A stretch of 64,000 bases of DNA from Sycobia sp. Sy_11 (GCA_018907035.1 JACCIC010000270.1:568001-632000), one strand, 5' to 3'; shown: positions 12,819 through 25,337, counted from the stretch's first letter. Notes: generated from the sequence alone by a model not told the origin. A program made the numbers and translations.

Positions 12819-13215
12819 AGAGTCGGTCTATCGCTTTTGAGGCGCGTGGGACGATATGATATGGGCTTCCTGATTTTCTAATTATCGGCGCGCGCCTGCG
12901 CGTCCGAGCGGCCTAATATCAGATTTCGTACTACTACCACTACTAATGCTACAACGACTCTACGCTTTGATGATGCGGCGAAGTACAAGGACCGTGATAT
13001 TCGACTACGCGCAAGCGTGGGCTTGGCTCAATTGGGCAGACCCATAGTATACTATTCGGATTTCTTCTTTTTTTTTCGTTTGGTACTTTACTCCCGCGGT
13101 TCGTTAAATGAGTCCCCCCCCCTTTTTTTCTATTAGAAAAATTGTTTTTATGTACGCCCCCAACCTGTTCTATCGGTATTGGTTTTTTTTGCTCTTACGA
13201 ACACATTATATATAC

Positions 13216-13255
13216 GTATGTATGTATGTATGTATGTATGTATGTATGTATGTAT
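13216..13255. repeat. (GTAT)10 tetranucleotide repeat
   Basis: Ten uninterrupted units, the clearest tetranucleotide array in the window. Confidence 0.95.
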
Positions 13256-14540
13256 AGATACTTTTGTATAAACCATTGTGTTCGGAGATGTATTCAGGGA
13301 AATTAAAAATTATAATGATGGGAATGTTTTATTTGCGTTATACACGTTTTCGTATAAAATCATTCCGCTGTTAATAATCATCGACCGTGCAGGCTATTAA
13401 TAATTTATTATATACGATCAAGAGAGGCGAATGCGCGTCCAGTGTATATTATGTGTGTGTGCGCGCGCACATGTGTATGTGTGTATGTGAACGGAGCATC
13501 GAGAAATAAAATAAATTCATTCCTACTCTTGATCAGAGAGGGAAAGAGTAAAATTGAAAGCCTAGAGAGTGAGTCAGTTACGCGAGAGAGACAGAGAGAG
13601 ACGGAGAGAGATAAGCTATACGATGATTATTGTAAATGTTATTCCATTATACCTTATATTCTGCTTCCTGCGTAATGAATCATATAAAAATTTACTCTTA
13701 ATCCAACTCTGTACTTATCTTACTCTCTCTCTCTCTCTCTCTCTGTTCACCGGATTACTTACACTCCGCGAAGCCAAAGTAGATATACGATTCAGTTTTC
13801 TCTCATTTTCTAAGTCTCTCTCTCTCTTCCCCTCTTTATCTGTCACTTTATTGGTATGTTTAGATTTTATTTTAACTTTGTTTTATCTTTTATATTACGT
13901 TTTATTTTACGTTCTGTCACATAACTATCTGTGATATTGATAAAACTGATTTAGTGTGTAGTTATATAGTATTTATCTTGCTTTAATTTATAACTGATGC
14001 AGCAATTTATTGTTTGGAAAAATGTATTTTATCGAGTTATTTTTTACTCATGATCACAAATAATTATACACTTATCTATCCGTCTATTTCGCTCTCTCGT
14101 CCTACCGTACATTCAGTCAACTTGTCCAACGTAACTGTTATAAAATAACGTCGCACCTTTTCCCGCCTGCTCTGCGCCGATGCCTGTACGTGTGCGATCG
14201 AACGCCAAAAGCACCGAAGAGACTCCGATTAACCGAAGAAAGAAGGAGGAGGGGGCGGGCGGTGGTAGGGTACTGCCGAGAGGAATCCAATAACGGGAAA
14301 TCGACTCGTTGCGTATATATGTACATTGTACGCAGAACATCAGAGACGTCAATGTGCGAGAGAATGCTTAAAAGTGAGCAAGAGGGGGGCGCACATCAAA
14401 GCTTGCCGGGACTCAAACCCGGCGCTTTTCTTTCGTTTTCCCGCGGCCCCCAAAAATTGCGAAAGCCCCTTCGTTACAAAAACCGCCACGGAGAGGGAGA
14501 GGGCCGAGGAGAGAAGGTTCGCGCGAGGGAGTATATAATA

Positions 14541-14657
<117 letters not shown>

Positions 14658-15037
14658 GAAAAGATGTGTTTCTCTCGCGGGCGCGTGGGTGTGACACGAG
14701 CCGCGGCTGTCCGTCTCTTTCTAGCAGGGCGACGGTGACGCTTTGATTTTCGCAGTGCGTTCCGTGTGTTCAAAGCGCCGCGGCACCCACAACCACCCCT
14801 GCCCCTCTCTCTCTCCCTCCTTACGCACTTTCGATTCCGACTCGAATACTTTCAACGACTTCTGTGACGATTTTGAAAAGAGCGAGATAGCGTCTATACG
14901 GAGCAACAGTTTGCGTTGCTTTTGCCATCGTTTATACGACGAGCCCGATTGCTCTCCTCGGCCGTTGACGATGTCATCTTCCGCACTTACGGTCGTTCGC
15001 ATTATAGATTTTTCACGTATAATTGCGCCCGGTATAC

Positions 15038-15090
15038 GTATATATATATATATATATAGATATATATATATATATATTTATTTATTTATT
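15038..15090. repeat. (TA)n with (TTTA)n tail
   Basis: TA run interrupted once by AGA near 15059, followed by a few TTTA units. Confidence 0.9.
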
Positions 15091-15193
15091 TGTACACGAT
15101 AAGCGTCCTTCAGGCCTGGTGTCGATCGAGCTTTCAGGAAATATTCGTATATTCCCAGGCACCATATGGACATGCACGGTGTGAAGAAAGGCT

Positions 15194-15198
<5 letters not shown>

Positions 15199-15232
<34 letters not shown>

Positions 15233-15335
15233 GAGAGAGGGCGAATGTGCAGTTATCGGTGCAAGAAGAGTTTCTCCCTCTCTTTCTCTCTCTCTCTCCG
15301 TCTCTCTCTCTCTCTCTCTCTCTCTCGCTCTCTCT
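15199..15335. repeat. Inverted (GA)n and (CT)n pair
   Basis: (GA)n at 15199-15240 faces an imperfect (CT)n at 15271-15335 across about 30 nt. The arms are complementary, so a single RNA strand could fold into a hairpin with an arm of up to about 40 bp. Confidence 0.9.
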
Positions 15336-15371
15336 ACATATACATAATAGTCGTGCGCCGTGGCCAGTGGT

Positions 15372-15374
<3 letters not shown>

Positions 15375-15430
<56 letters not shown>
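15375..15430. repeat. (TA)28
   Basis: About 28 pure units, among the longest TA arrays here. Confidence 0.95.
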
Positions 15431-15431
<1 letters not shown>

Positions 15432-15682
15432 TACACGGGGACGATAATGGGCTTGCAAGGTCAGGTGTTATCGGCGCGTGTGCGCGCAGCAAGGCACGAC
15501 GACGCCGCCGCCGTCGTACTCGTCGTTGTCTCGAGCGGATAAGGGAGCGGGTAACAACTTGGGTGTCTCCTATATTCCTTTTTTTCTCTTCTTTTTTTTC
15601 CCGTGATAGTGGTCGTGCCCGGGACAAAAAAAAATTAGAGATAGCGCATAAATTGTATCGATCAGTCGACTTGCTATATGAT

Positions 15683-15685
<3 letters not shown>

Positions 15686-15736
<51 letters not shown>
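15686..15736. repeat. (TA)n
   Basis: About 25 pure units at the left edge of the AT-rich block. Confidence 0.95.
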
Positions 15737-15739
<3 letters not shown>

Positions 15740-15769
15740 TTCTCGGTGCTCACAGTATTTCTCAACCAC

Positions 15770-17100
15770 TCCAAGGGTCGCGTTCTTAACCTACATAGGA
15801 TTCAAAGAAAGAGAATCCATAATCCGTGTATAAAGAAGGAAGATTGTATATTGATGATTGAAAAAACATTAATTAAAAGCACGGCAAGAAATCGTTATTC
15901 ATTCAATGAATATTTACCTATTCAACATTCATGTTTATTTCAGATTACGTCACGTAAGATAAGAATATATTATTTACTTTTCATATAATTATAGAAAGTT
16001 CATTGTGCATTAGTGAAAATGTACATTTAATAAGGGAATCATTATTGGGAAAGTGTAATATAGAAACTTCCTTACTTCAATTAATGTGTATGAGAATCAA
16101 TAATATACAATCTATCTAAAATATTTAATAAATGAAATTGATTACTTAGAGATAATATTTGATAAATGAACGTGATCACCTATTGGCCGACGATAACAAT
16201 GATCGAGAGGACCCTATGTATAAGTAGTAAAAAAATTACTTAGAATTTGCGATGTTTCCGTAGCTGCTCTCATAGTAAAGTTTAATATAGTTGCTTTGAA
16301 ATATGTGCACATTAAATGATTATTTAGAAATAAAATCAATTTAATTTATACCATGAGTTTAAATTCAAGCATTCCATTTTCGAGAGCAGATATTGAAAAA
16401 AGCTGAAACAACGAATAATAAGTCTAAGGCAAATTAACAAAGCATGTGAGAAAAACTTCTTTAACCTCGAATGATATTTGCGAGAAATCTGAAGTGCATA
16501 TGGTTTTCTCGTGCATTAGATTAAGAAGAGGTTCGTAAGAAATCCAGCGTGTATTATTAACATCATATAATAATATACTAATAATAATAGTTATAATTCA
16601 TAGTTACAACGGCACTATTTCCTCCTCCAATCGCTCAAAATGCTAAACGGAATATTATTGTCGATAGTTTCTATTGCCTATCGGAACGCACGATCTAGAC
16701 AACCGCGCCCTCATTTTAATCGCAGTATCCGATCCTATTCTAAAACATTAGTCGTTAAAATCGATACGAGGAACAGTTTGCCTTTAACTTCCACGGAATA
16801 TCAATATTTCTTCATCTTTACCGTATAATCAAATTGCAAATTTGCACAGAAATTTTGAGCATTTTCGTGACGCGATATCTATCCCTATCATTGGAGACGG
16901 TGCGTTGTAAAAAAAACTGTAGTCAAATCTATAATGTATAAAAGTGTAGCCGAGCGAAAAATTCGAGGATTGAGATAAAACTACGAATCGTTTAAAATCA
17001 TATATCCGAAAACTATCTGCACGCTTCAATGTTTATTAGACGTTGGAAATTTAGGACGACCAAGACTATTAGTTATTAACGAGGATTACTATTCCCCGAA
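15770..17100. other. AT-rich, microsatellite-free block
   Basis: About 1.3 kb of AT-rich DNA with few CpG and no long simple repeats, bounded by a (TA)n array on the left and (CT)n tracts on the right. No open frame with coding character. Its lack of microsatellites sets it apart from both flanks; it could be old degraded repeat DNA or constrained intronic DNA. Confidence 0.45.
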
Positions 17101-17211
17101 TTCAGCTGACAATCTTGGATTAGTATATGCATCGATATACGACGTCAAAGAGAGAAGGAGGCTAGTGGGAAGTCTCCTTCATCGTTATATTGAACAATGC
17201 CGTCACTAATG

Positions 17212-17254
<43 letters not shown>
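17212..17254. repeat. (CT)n
   Basis: About 20 units with one TT step. Confidence 0.95.
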
Positions 17255-17256
<2 letters not shown>

Positions 17257-17430
17257 CAGCCACCGTGAAAATCGCGCCTCGCGCATAATACACCCTCTTT
17301 CGCCCCCGACTGCATCGCCCTATTGTTTCACGCGTCTCTGGGTCCCCTTCCACTCCCCCCAAGGGGTATGTCTAGGAGCTGGGGCGAGAGTGGGGCGTGA
17401 AAATATTTCCATCTCAGCGAAAAATCCCCT

Positions 17431-17431
17431 C

Positions 17432-17459
<28 letters not shown>
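17431..17459. repeat. (CT)n
   Basis: About 14 pure units. Confidence 0.95.
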
Positions 17460-17463
<4 letters not shown>

Positions 17464-17514
17464 TCCCTGCACTATTCTATATCATGTATACGCGCATATA
17501 TAACGCGCTCCCGT

Positions 17515-17517
<3 letters not shown>

Positions 17518-17560
<43 letters not shown>

Positions 17561-17580
17561 GACTCTCTCTTTCTCCCTCT
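17518..17580. repeat. (CT)n
   Basis: About 19 pure units to 17555, then a degenerate CT tract. Confidence 0.95.
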
Positions 17581-18785
17581 ATGTCTCGCCGTCTATCCCA
17601 ATTCGCATTTTTCGCTCGCGCGTGAAACGATATTCCGATCGTACCTCTCACGATGGCACGCGCGCGCGCTCGCGAGTGCAAAGAGCGAGAGAGATAGGAC
17701 AAGTTTCTCTTTCGCTGTCTTCGCCTCTTGTTCTCTTCTTTTTCGCGCGTGCACGCGCTCTGGGCCCCGCCTCGGCCTTCTTTTCGATCTTCCACCGGGA
17801 CGCGTTTCTTCCTCCTGCTCCTCCTCCTGCTCCTCCGTCTCCTGCCTCGCGCGCGCCCGTGCTGCGTTTCTCCTTTCCTTTTTTTGTGTGTATACCTTTT
17901 TCTCCCCGCCTCCCCCCCTCACCCCCCCTCCCTTTCTCTTATCCGACGCAACCAAGAGAGCATCGGGGCGATGATGTCCCGCCTTACTTTTTGGCTCGTT
18001 TCACACGCCGGGGCTGTATACGTATATACACATATATACCGATGCAAAAGCATTCCCTTGTTCGAACTTGCCGCACCGCTACCTCGTCGGCGGAGTATAA
18101 CGAGAGAAAGAGAGCCGGTCGGATGGGAGGGAAAGAGGATAGGCGTCGCGCGCGAACGCGAACGCAGAGGCCGCACTTTTCGTGTCTGAAAGGTCTGACG
18201 GGAAAGTTTCCTGCATTCTCCCTTTCTCTCTCCCTCCCTCCTCTCCATCCTCCTGCTCTTTTCCATTTTACTTTGCCCTTATACTTTTTACCTCCTCTTT
18301 TATCATGCTATATCCTTAAATTTTTTTTCCCCGCGCACGATGATACGTGCATAAACTGAAGTAGACCATTTTTCTGCGACCTCGCCTTAACGGACTCTTC
18401 CTTTGCACGTTCTTTTTTCCTTTTTGGCGATGGAGGGAAGCTGGTTGGGAGGTTCATCGCTACTCTGTCACGGACGAAACTGGGGCTATTGTACTTTTTT
18501 GCTCTACCGCGAGATTTGAGATATTTCACATTTTTGTACATAATATCATAAATCAGATTTCGAACCACTGCGTTCGTCGTCTAGTTGTTTGCTCTTATTT
18601 TTAATTTTATTTGTACCAAATTTCGCCAACCGCCAAGCAATGATCCATCTTGCCTGTTTTTAATGTTGCAAACTCATCTGTGTCTGTCTCCCCGTACTTT
18701 TTCTGCCCCGAAAAATACTGTCGCCGCGTTGCCGATACGGTACCGCCTTCTATGCGATCAGTCTTTTCTTTGTTCGCGCGCCACA

Positions 18786-18789
<4 letters not shown>

Positions 18790-18822
<33 letters not shown>
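18790..18822. repeat. (CT)n
   Basis: About 16 pure units. Confidence 0.95.
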
Positions 18823-18824
<2 letters not shown>

Positions 18825-19903
18825 CCTCTTCCTTTCCCCTGGAACGTCGTTGCGTGCGCACAAAATATTGATAAACGATTTGTACTATGGGGGCGGGGGG
18901 AGGCAGAAAAAAAACTGGGAAGATTCGCCTCTACGACGCGACAACAGCGACAATCCGTTAAAGCGATCGTGCAAGAAGGCAACGGGACAGGGGTGTATGG
19001 CAAGAGGGGTCAGGACTTTGGCTCCCGCCGGGCGATCGAAGATTCGAGAGGCGCGCGCGCGAGACGGGTTGGGCTGGGGGGGGGGGGGAGCAGTCTGCCT
19101 CTTTTTCTCCGTCTTCCATCCGGTCTTTACTCCGCTTTGTTTGACCCTCCCGCTGTGCCCTCTGCCCGTATGTACACTCGAATCGGTGCCGGGGACTGTA
19201 GCGCGGCGGAAAAACTTTCTTCAGAAAGCGACGTTCTCCACGGCACTGGGATTTGCATATTTGCGTATATTTGACCGGAATGGAAATTGATTTTTCGTAC
19301 GCGAACAGTCGACGAGTAAAAATTTCTAGGAGGACATTTATGATAGCGCAAACTCAGAGTCATTCGTTCCACGCGTACGTGCGAAGATTTTCAATAATTT
19401 TGTCTACCTCGACTGTGACTTTTATTGTGTTACCGCGGCCTATTATAATTATTAGTATATACACTATATCGACTATTTTGATTCGCAAAGAATTATCTTA
19501 CGAATTAAGCTAGCGTTCAGAATTCGGCAACTCGATAATTATGTTACGAAACTCGTAAGACGAATAAAAAGAATAAGAATAGCGACAATTTTTCTTCGAC
19601 TGACGTGCCCAAAAAGCAATTAATCATCATTCCGACGGGGAAAAAACTATACAGACTTCGAAAAAAAAAACCTCTTTTGTATTTCCGCTCCTTTCCTCTT
19701 TGGCTCATTTCCTAGGGGAGCGGTGTTGAAGAGAGAGGGGGGGGGAAGAGAGAGAGAAAGAGAGGGAGAAAGAGAGAAAAAACAACAAAACCACCCATCT
19801 ATCCTTCCTGCCAATCATTCGCTCTGCCCCAAATAATAAATACCCCATCATCAACAGCAGCAGCGAGGGAGCGTGCGAGCGAGAGTCAAATAAGCGAAGA
19901 AGT

Positions 19904-19936
19904 TTCTCTCTCTCTCTCTCTCTCTCTCCCTCTCTC
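19904..19936. repeat. (CT)n
   Basis: CT tract with one CC step. Confidence 0.9.
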
Positions 19937-20015
19937 GCTCTACCTCCCTCCTTCCCCGACTCGTTACTCCAGTCGATATAATTAATCGGCCTCTCCCCCG
20001 AATCCGCATATGCAC

Positions 20016-20047
20016 GCAGCAGCGGCGGCGGCGGCGGCGGCAGCAGC
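20016..20047. repeat. (CGG)n/(CAG)n
   Basis: About eight CGG-type units flanked by CAG units. On the plus strand it opens an Ala run, but no exon boundaries surround it. Confidence 0.9.
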
Positions 20048-20767
20048 CGGTTTTCGGCGCAAGCACGCGCGCCCATCCCCTATCTGCTTTGTCATCGCCT
20101 CGCTTAATAATTCGCGCGGGCGCGGCCCGGGGAAACCTGCTCCGGCCGCCGCTGCTACCGCGCGGTCGACGCCGTTCGGCGAGACTCGACGGGAAGGCAG
20201 ACGAGACCTAATGAGAGAGCGAGAGAGTGAGAGGGTGACAAAGATACGGAGAAGACGGCGACTCTTATACGCTGGATACGCTTTTGAGTTACCGAGGGAG
20301 GAAAATTATCGGGGACCTCGGACTCCCGTCGAATGATTGATGTGCCTCGTTTTTCCCGGGCTATCTTTCCCCGTAATTTAAAGCGTAAATATATTTAAAG
20401 CGCACTTGAGATACGAAATTAACCAAAAAAAAATAATAAAAAAAGCAAAGAAAAAGAAACGAAAAAAGAGGATCCACCTTATTTGGTGATTCCATACTTT
20501 TTAAAAGAAGCGGGTTTCGTTGGATAGGAGTAGCCGCCGATATCTTAATTAACGAAGCGAGCCCAATTGTTTTTTTTTTCGAAGAAAGGTCGGAAATAAA
20601 TATCGTTTAGCCGCAGAAGTCGTCACTTATCCCATCTAATGATTGATGAGACATTTGAAATCTCGAATGGATAAAAAATGAAAATTCTATAAACGCCTAA
20701 TAATACTGATAATTGCGTTTTTATTATCATATTTACAATATGTATGAATTTTACAGTATGACCGCAT

Positions 20768-20805
20768 ATTAATATGTTTTTACTTTATTTCTGTTGCAGG
20801 TAAGT
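20768..20805 (+). other. Candidate recursive splice site (ratchet point)
   Basis: A pyrimidine-rich tract ending TTTCTGTTGCAG is immediately joined to GTAAGT at 20799/20800, giving a 3' splice site and a consensus 5' splice site with no exon between. This matches the consensus known for recursive splicing in long Drosophila introns. A possible branch sequence (ATTAATA) lies about 30 nt upstream. It is on the same strand as exon 2 and roughly halfway between the putative leader at 5 kb and exon 2 at 40.2 kb. No open frame or exon-like sequence follows. Alternatives are a chance match or the start of a short cassette exon. Confidence 0.6.
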
Positions 20806-21044
20806 AACAGAAAGCATCCTTTGAACAAAGAGAGAAAAAAAAAACCAGAACAAATCATGAGGATCGTGACTATGCAGCCGAGCATTCGTCGTCGTGTAAG
20901 CTATAACAATTTTTATCGATAAAAAGTCGATAAATATACATATATACAAGTATCACGTCATTCATGACTTTAATTCAATCTCGGCCGTTCCTCTATACAC
21001 ATACATAAGATACGCTGGGTGCATTTCCATTTTCGCAACGCTGA

Positions 21045-21045
21045 G

Positions 21046-21076
<31 letters not shown>
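21045..21076. repeat. (GA)n
   Basis: GA run ending in GAAAGAGATAGAGATA-type degeneration. Confidence 0.9.
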
Positions 21077-21077
<1 letters not shown>

Positions 21078-21539
21078 TAGAGATAAGATAGAGAGAAACA
21101 CGGAAAAGATTCAATTCCACCGCGGGAGGAACGATTTCATTCTCAGGTTAAATCCATAGATCCTCTGTAAAACAAATACAAGTCGTGCAAAAATTCGCCT
21201 CCCACACCCTGACGCGAGCGCTCGCCGGGAGCGAGAAGAAAGAATGGCATCGAGGCGCGCTTATACGGACCCCCTCTCTATCTCTCTCTTTCTCTCCCTC
21301 ACACACACACACACACACTCTCGCTCACTCTCGTGAAACACGACTTTGCCGACACGGCGCGGCGGCGGTGGCTTTTGCAACAGATTCCCTGCGCTCTCGG
21401 TCGGCTGCACGATTCCTTCGACGAAGAGGGAGAAGAGCCGGGGAGCCCTTACCCCTCCCACTAACCCTTCTCTACATAGGTGCGGATAACGAAAGCAAAA
21501 CGAAGAAAAAAGAAAGCAGAAAAAATGTGGAGAAGCAGA

Positions 21540-21543
<4 letters not shown>

Positions 21544-21581
<38 letters not shown>
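21544..21581. repeat. (GA)n
   Basis: About 19 pure units. A second (GA)n lies at 21740-21768. Confidence 0.95.
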
Positions 21582-21584
<3 letters not shown>

Positions 21585-22099
21585 TGAAATCCTGCCGGGC
21601 CCTCGCGAGCCGCGCGCTCGTCGGTCACGAATCGTCCGGGGGTAGGAGTTATCTGGATCCACGCGGGAGCGCGCGCGGCTACTCGTCCGCGTACCTACGC
21701 CAGGCGGGGGATAGAGCGCGAAGGAAGGGAGAACGAGAGGGAGAGAGAGAGAGAGAGAGAGAGAAAGAGACGGGGGATGGGGGAAGCGAGAGTGGCCGGG
21801 CGATCTAATCGGGGGCGGCCCCGGGGCGACGATAATGGGACCCCTCGTAAAACCATAAGCAGGACGACCGCAGCGCGGCGGCGCGAGGCCGCGCGCTCGG
21901 TCTGATTTTTCGACGCGCTCCTCGCTTTTCGTAAATGTGGCCGCAGTATCGTGCGCATCAGCTCCTCGTTTCGTTCCACCCCCGCCCCGCCTCGCTCCTC
22001 GACGCGCTCCGATTACGCCTTTTGCTGCTCGTCCAAGTTTTTCACCTGTTCGTATTTTCGAGCTTTCTTCCCTGATTCGTTGGTTCGCTGCTGGGCGCG

Positions 22100-22800
22100 A
22101 CTTTGACGGAACGAATGAAAATTAATTTGTGGCCACGATTCGATAATGTGAAAAGATAAATTCTGGCCTTATTCTATTACTTGTTCCACGACGTTCGCAC
22201 GTCCGTACGTTTGCTTCGGTAAAAATTACTTATCTTTCAAATTGGAAAGAAAAAATCATTCAATGTCAAGTTACCGTTTTTTATAGATAGGCCAGAATTA
22301 TATTGCAAAAACAGTCGTTAAAATCTGATAATTATCCGTCGAACCGCTCCTCCAACATCGTACACAACGACATAGACGATAACGCTTCGAGAAAATGATG
22401 AACTTTCAAAAAATGCTCATAAATCAAAGTATGCGCAACCGGTTCAAATCTTGCTTTTTTTTTTTAGTTTTAATCGTTGGCTTATCACGTTTAAAATAGA
22501 CTGTATTTTTCTTCTAATTCTATCACATCATTGAGAAAATTCATAAGTTAAATTATGTTAAAATGTGATGAAGCTTTTGTCTTACAAATTGGACAATTAT
22601 AACTAATGGTGACATCAGTTTGCCAGCTGGAGCAGATGCATTAAAACGAGCCAAGAATTTATGAAGCGTAACTACAGAGAGGTCACCCTATTCTCAATCG
22701 TTAATAAAATCTCAGCGAAATAAATAAACTCTTAGCCCCATCTTCATCCATTACATCGATTTCGCATCGAGCCACGTTCCAAAGGTGCTCCCGTACCTAA
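22100..22800. other. AT-rich block
   Basis: AT-rich unique-looking sequence without microsatellites, between CpG-rich DNA ending near 22.1 kb and a (CT)n tract at 22.83 kb. No coding signal. Confidence 0.45.
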
Positions 22801-23033
22801 ATGTTCCAGCATTCTCATTCGCTCTCACTCTCTCTCTCTCTTTCTCTTTTCATTTTGCTTTTACCCTCGGCCTCCCATACTCTTTTGTATAACGACCAGA
22901 CTCGGATTCGCAAATCCCGCGGCCTATGCTCACAGCAGCCGGAGCGGAGCGTTGCGCGGCTTCGCGTTTTACGCTCCCTGCAAAAGGCGAAGTCACGTCT
23001 GGGGGTGCTCGACGAAGGGCCGCGTCGTGGCGG

Positions 23034-23039
<6 letters not shown>

Positions 23040-23078
<39 letters not shown>
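23040..23078. repeat. (GA)n
   Basis: About 19 pure units. A short (CT)n lies about 200 nt upstream in the opposite orientation (22826-22843). Confidence 0.95.
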
Positions 23079-23085
<7 letters not shown>

Positions 23086-23567
23086 AAGCAGCCTTACCCA
23101 ACCAGGATTAAATTGCAAATCGTAAAAGCCGCCTCTCTACTCTACTCCCCGGCATTCGAGTCGATGCTCGACAAGAGAGAAGGAGAGAAACGAAGAGACA
23201 GAGACAGAAATAGAGATAGAGTGGGAGAGAAGGATAGAGAAGGAGTAGGAGGAGATAATGTAGATGTGCGGCTATAAGTCAATATGCTATAATGGTGGTC
23301 TCGTGCAAAGCACTTGTAATTAAATGTAATGCAAGGGTAATGACGCGTAACGCCGAGAGTTGTTTCTTCTTCTTGCCAGTTGCGATTCCTCTGAATCCAA
23401 TGATACTTTATACAGAAGCTGAAGTATATCTCATGAAATTTTCATTCTCGAGTATAAATAGATTGCTTTTATATTCTATGGTCTAATATAATACGACTCG
23501 CTAAAATAATTATTGCCTTCTTTGTTCTTTCAATTGAATTGGATAGGAAAACAATGGAGACCAATGT

Positions 23568-23570
<3 letters not shown>

Positions 23571-23626
<56 letters not shown>
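23571..23626. repeat. (TA)28
   Basis: About 28 pure units. Confidence 0.95.
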
Positions 23627-23627
<1 letters not shown>

Positions 23628-23896
23628 GCGATTAATTCAGGCGAACGAAAAATTGCTTAAGATTTAAGCGCAATTCATTATTTATTTACAACCGAATGAA
23701 AATTAATGCACCTACTGTATAATGGAAGCACTAAAGAAAATTGAAATTCGCAGACACACGGCTAATGAGAGCAGATTTGAATATCGAGAGATATTTCATT
23801 ATTTGTACGTCAAAGCGGAAAACATTGTTGTATTAATGGTCAAATTCTTTATGAAAGTTGCGATCCGCGAAGAGTGGGTAACGAGGGAGAGAGTTG

Positions 23897-23905
23897 ATAT
23901 ATATA

Positions 23906-23956
<51 letters not shown>

Positions 23957-23975
23957 CGAGAGAGAGAGAGAGAGA
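23897..23975. repeat. Compound (TA)n-(GA)n
   Basis: TA array with two AA phase shifts (23897-23952), followed after ACACAGC by about nine GA units. Confidence 0.95.
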
Positions 23976-25279
23976 AGCAGGCAAAAATGAACAAGAGATG
24001 GCGGCCGCAACGAAAGGTTATGTGAGGGGGGAGGGAGGGCAATTCAATGACGCTAATTAATCCGGGATTCGATCTTCCGCTCGTCCGAGCCGAACGGATT
24101 GGAAACCGTTATGGATATATACACATTCGACTGGTCTTTTGATTAATTCACTCCGACGGAATATCACGGAGTCCCTGGCCCGTGCGCGCGCGCGCGCCAG
24201 CGCCCGATCGAACGGCCCGTCGGTCGCGCGCGATCGCTTTCCAATTCGATACGCCGGATCATTCCATCGCCTTTGCCCCCCCCCGTCTTCTTTATTGCGA
24301 CGTATCTGAGCCGCGCGGACGTCGCGATTAGCCGCGAGCATCTTCATTATCGCCGAAAGGAGTCGTAGAGAGACCGTTGCCCCGCAGCGAAGTCGCTCGA
24401 TCGCTTGGATAATTTAATCTTCTAGTAACATACCTCGAATGGAAGATAAATGCGAGCTTTTATTTTTATTCGATATAATAATAATTCTTATTATTATGCT
24501 TGCAATGCTGCTTTATGCAAAGCATATCGAACTCTTGAAATCAGATTGTTAAATGTTTTTCTGGCAGTCGGCGGCTGCTCGGTTACGTCGAATAAGACAC
24601 TTATTCGAATGCATTATTCATACGGGAAAATTGGACGTATTGAATCATAAGTTGATTTATTGATTTTCACAGAATCATCTTCTATTTTAAAATGGAAAGG
24701 ATCCAGAAAAATGAAGCTACGATCTCTTACTAAATATTCAGATTCCCATTTGCTAGAAAAATTATTATTGGCACTTAATCTTCAACATAGAATTTCTTCT
24801 CTCTCTTTCTCTCTTTTTCTCTTTGTCCCTGCCTCTAACCCTCCCTTCCCTCTTTCTTTTCTCTTTATGTCTTTTGAATGAAGCCCCTCCCTACTCCGCG
24901 ACGAGGAGTGAGCATCGTTGCACGAAATCACCGAGAGAGGGTGGAGAGGGGGGATGAATTTGGCAGAGGACGGGCTGCGGAATGGCCAGCTAAGAAGAGC
25001 GGTCCGAAATTGAGATTCGTCGGGTTTGAGGGAGGGGGGTATAGGTATATGTTCCGTGTACTCGCTCGCGCTGATTGAAAAGGGAAAGATGGCGAAGGGA
25101 GAGAGAGAGAGAGAGAGTGAGTGAGGAGAGGGGGATCGACTGCGCGTAATTTCTGCAACTCCCCTTCCGCCAACCCCGACTCGTCTCTCTTTAGCTGGGC
25201 TCTCTTCAGACGAGTTTCCCACTCGCGAACGAGACTCGAGAATATCACGCGGCTATGGAGATTCGAAGTCGGTCTGGGA

Positions 25280-25281
<2 letters not shown>

Positions 25282-25333
<52 letters not shown>
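25282..25333. repeat. (GA)n
   Basis: About 26 pure units. A shorter (GA)n is at 25098-25117. Confidence 0.95.

Positions 25334-25337
<4 letters not shown>

Larger units (their letters stand above)
17400..20340. other. C/T-rich and CpG-rich non-coding stretch
   Basis: One strand is heavily pyrimidine-biased from about 17.4 to 18.9 kb, which opens long low-complexity frames on both strands (for example 17397-18359). These are composed of S, L, P, R and F runs with no domain signal. 19.25-19.68 kb is AT-leaning. 20.0-20.3 kb is CpG-rich with (CGG)n at 20016-20047. Confidence 0.45.

Noticed and set aside
14385..14425. tRNA T-arm-like sequence on the minus strand (GCCGGG, 7-nt loop TTTGAGT, CCCGGC)
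   Set aside because: No anticodon arm, D-arm or A-box at the right distance; an isolated hairpin.
17397..18359. 320-codon plus-strand frame, the longest in the window
   Set aside because: It is a product of pyrimidine-biased sequence and (CT)n arrays; overlapping frames on both strands are also open. No protein-like region.
24056..24125. tRNA-like pieces: B-box-like GATCGAATCCC and an ACGG/CCGT stem-loop
   Set aside because: The T-arm stem does not pair, the anticodon-like loop has eight bases, and the orientation of the two parts is inconsistent.
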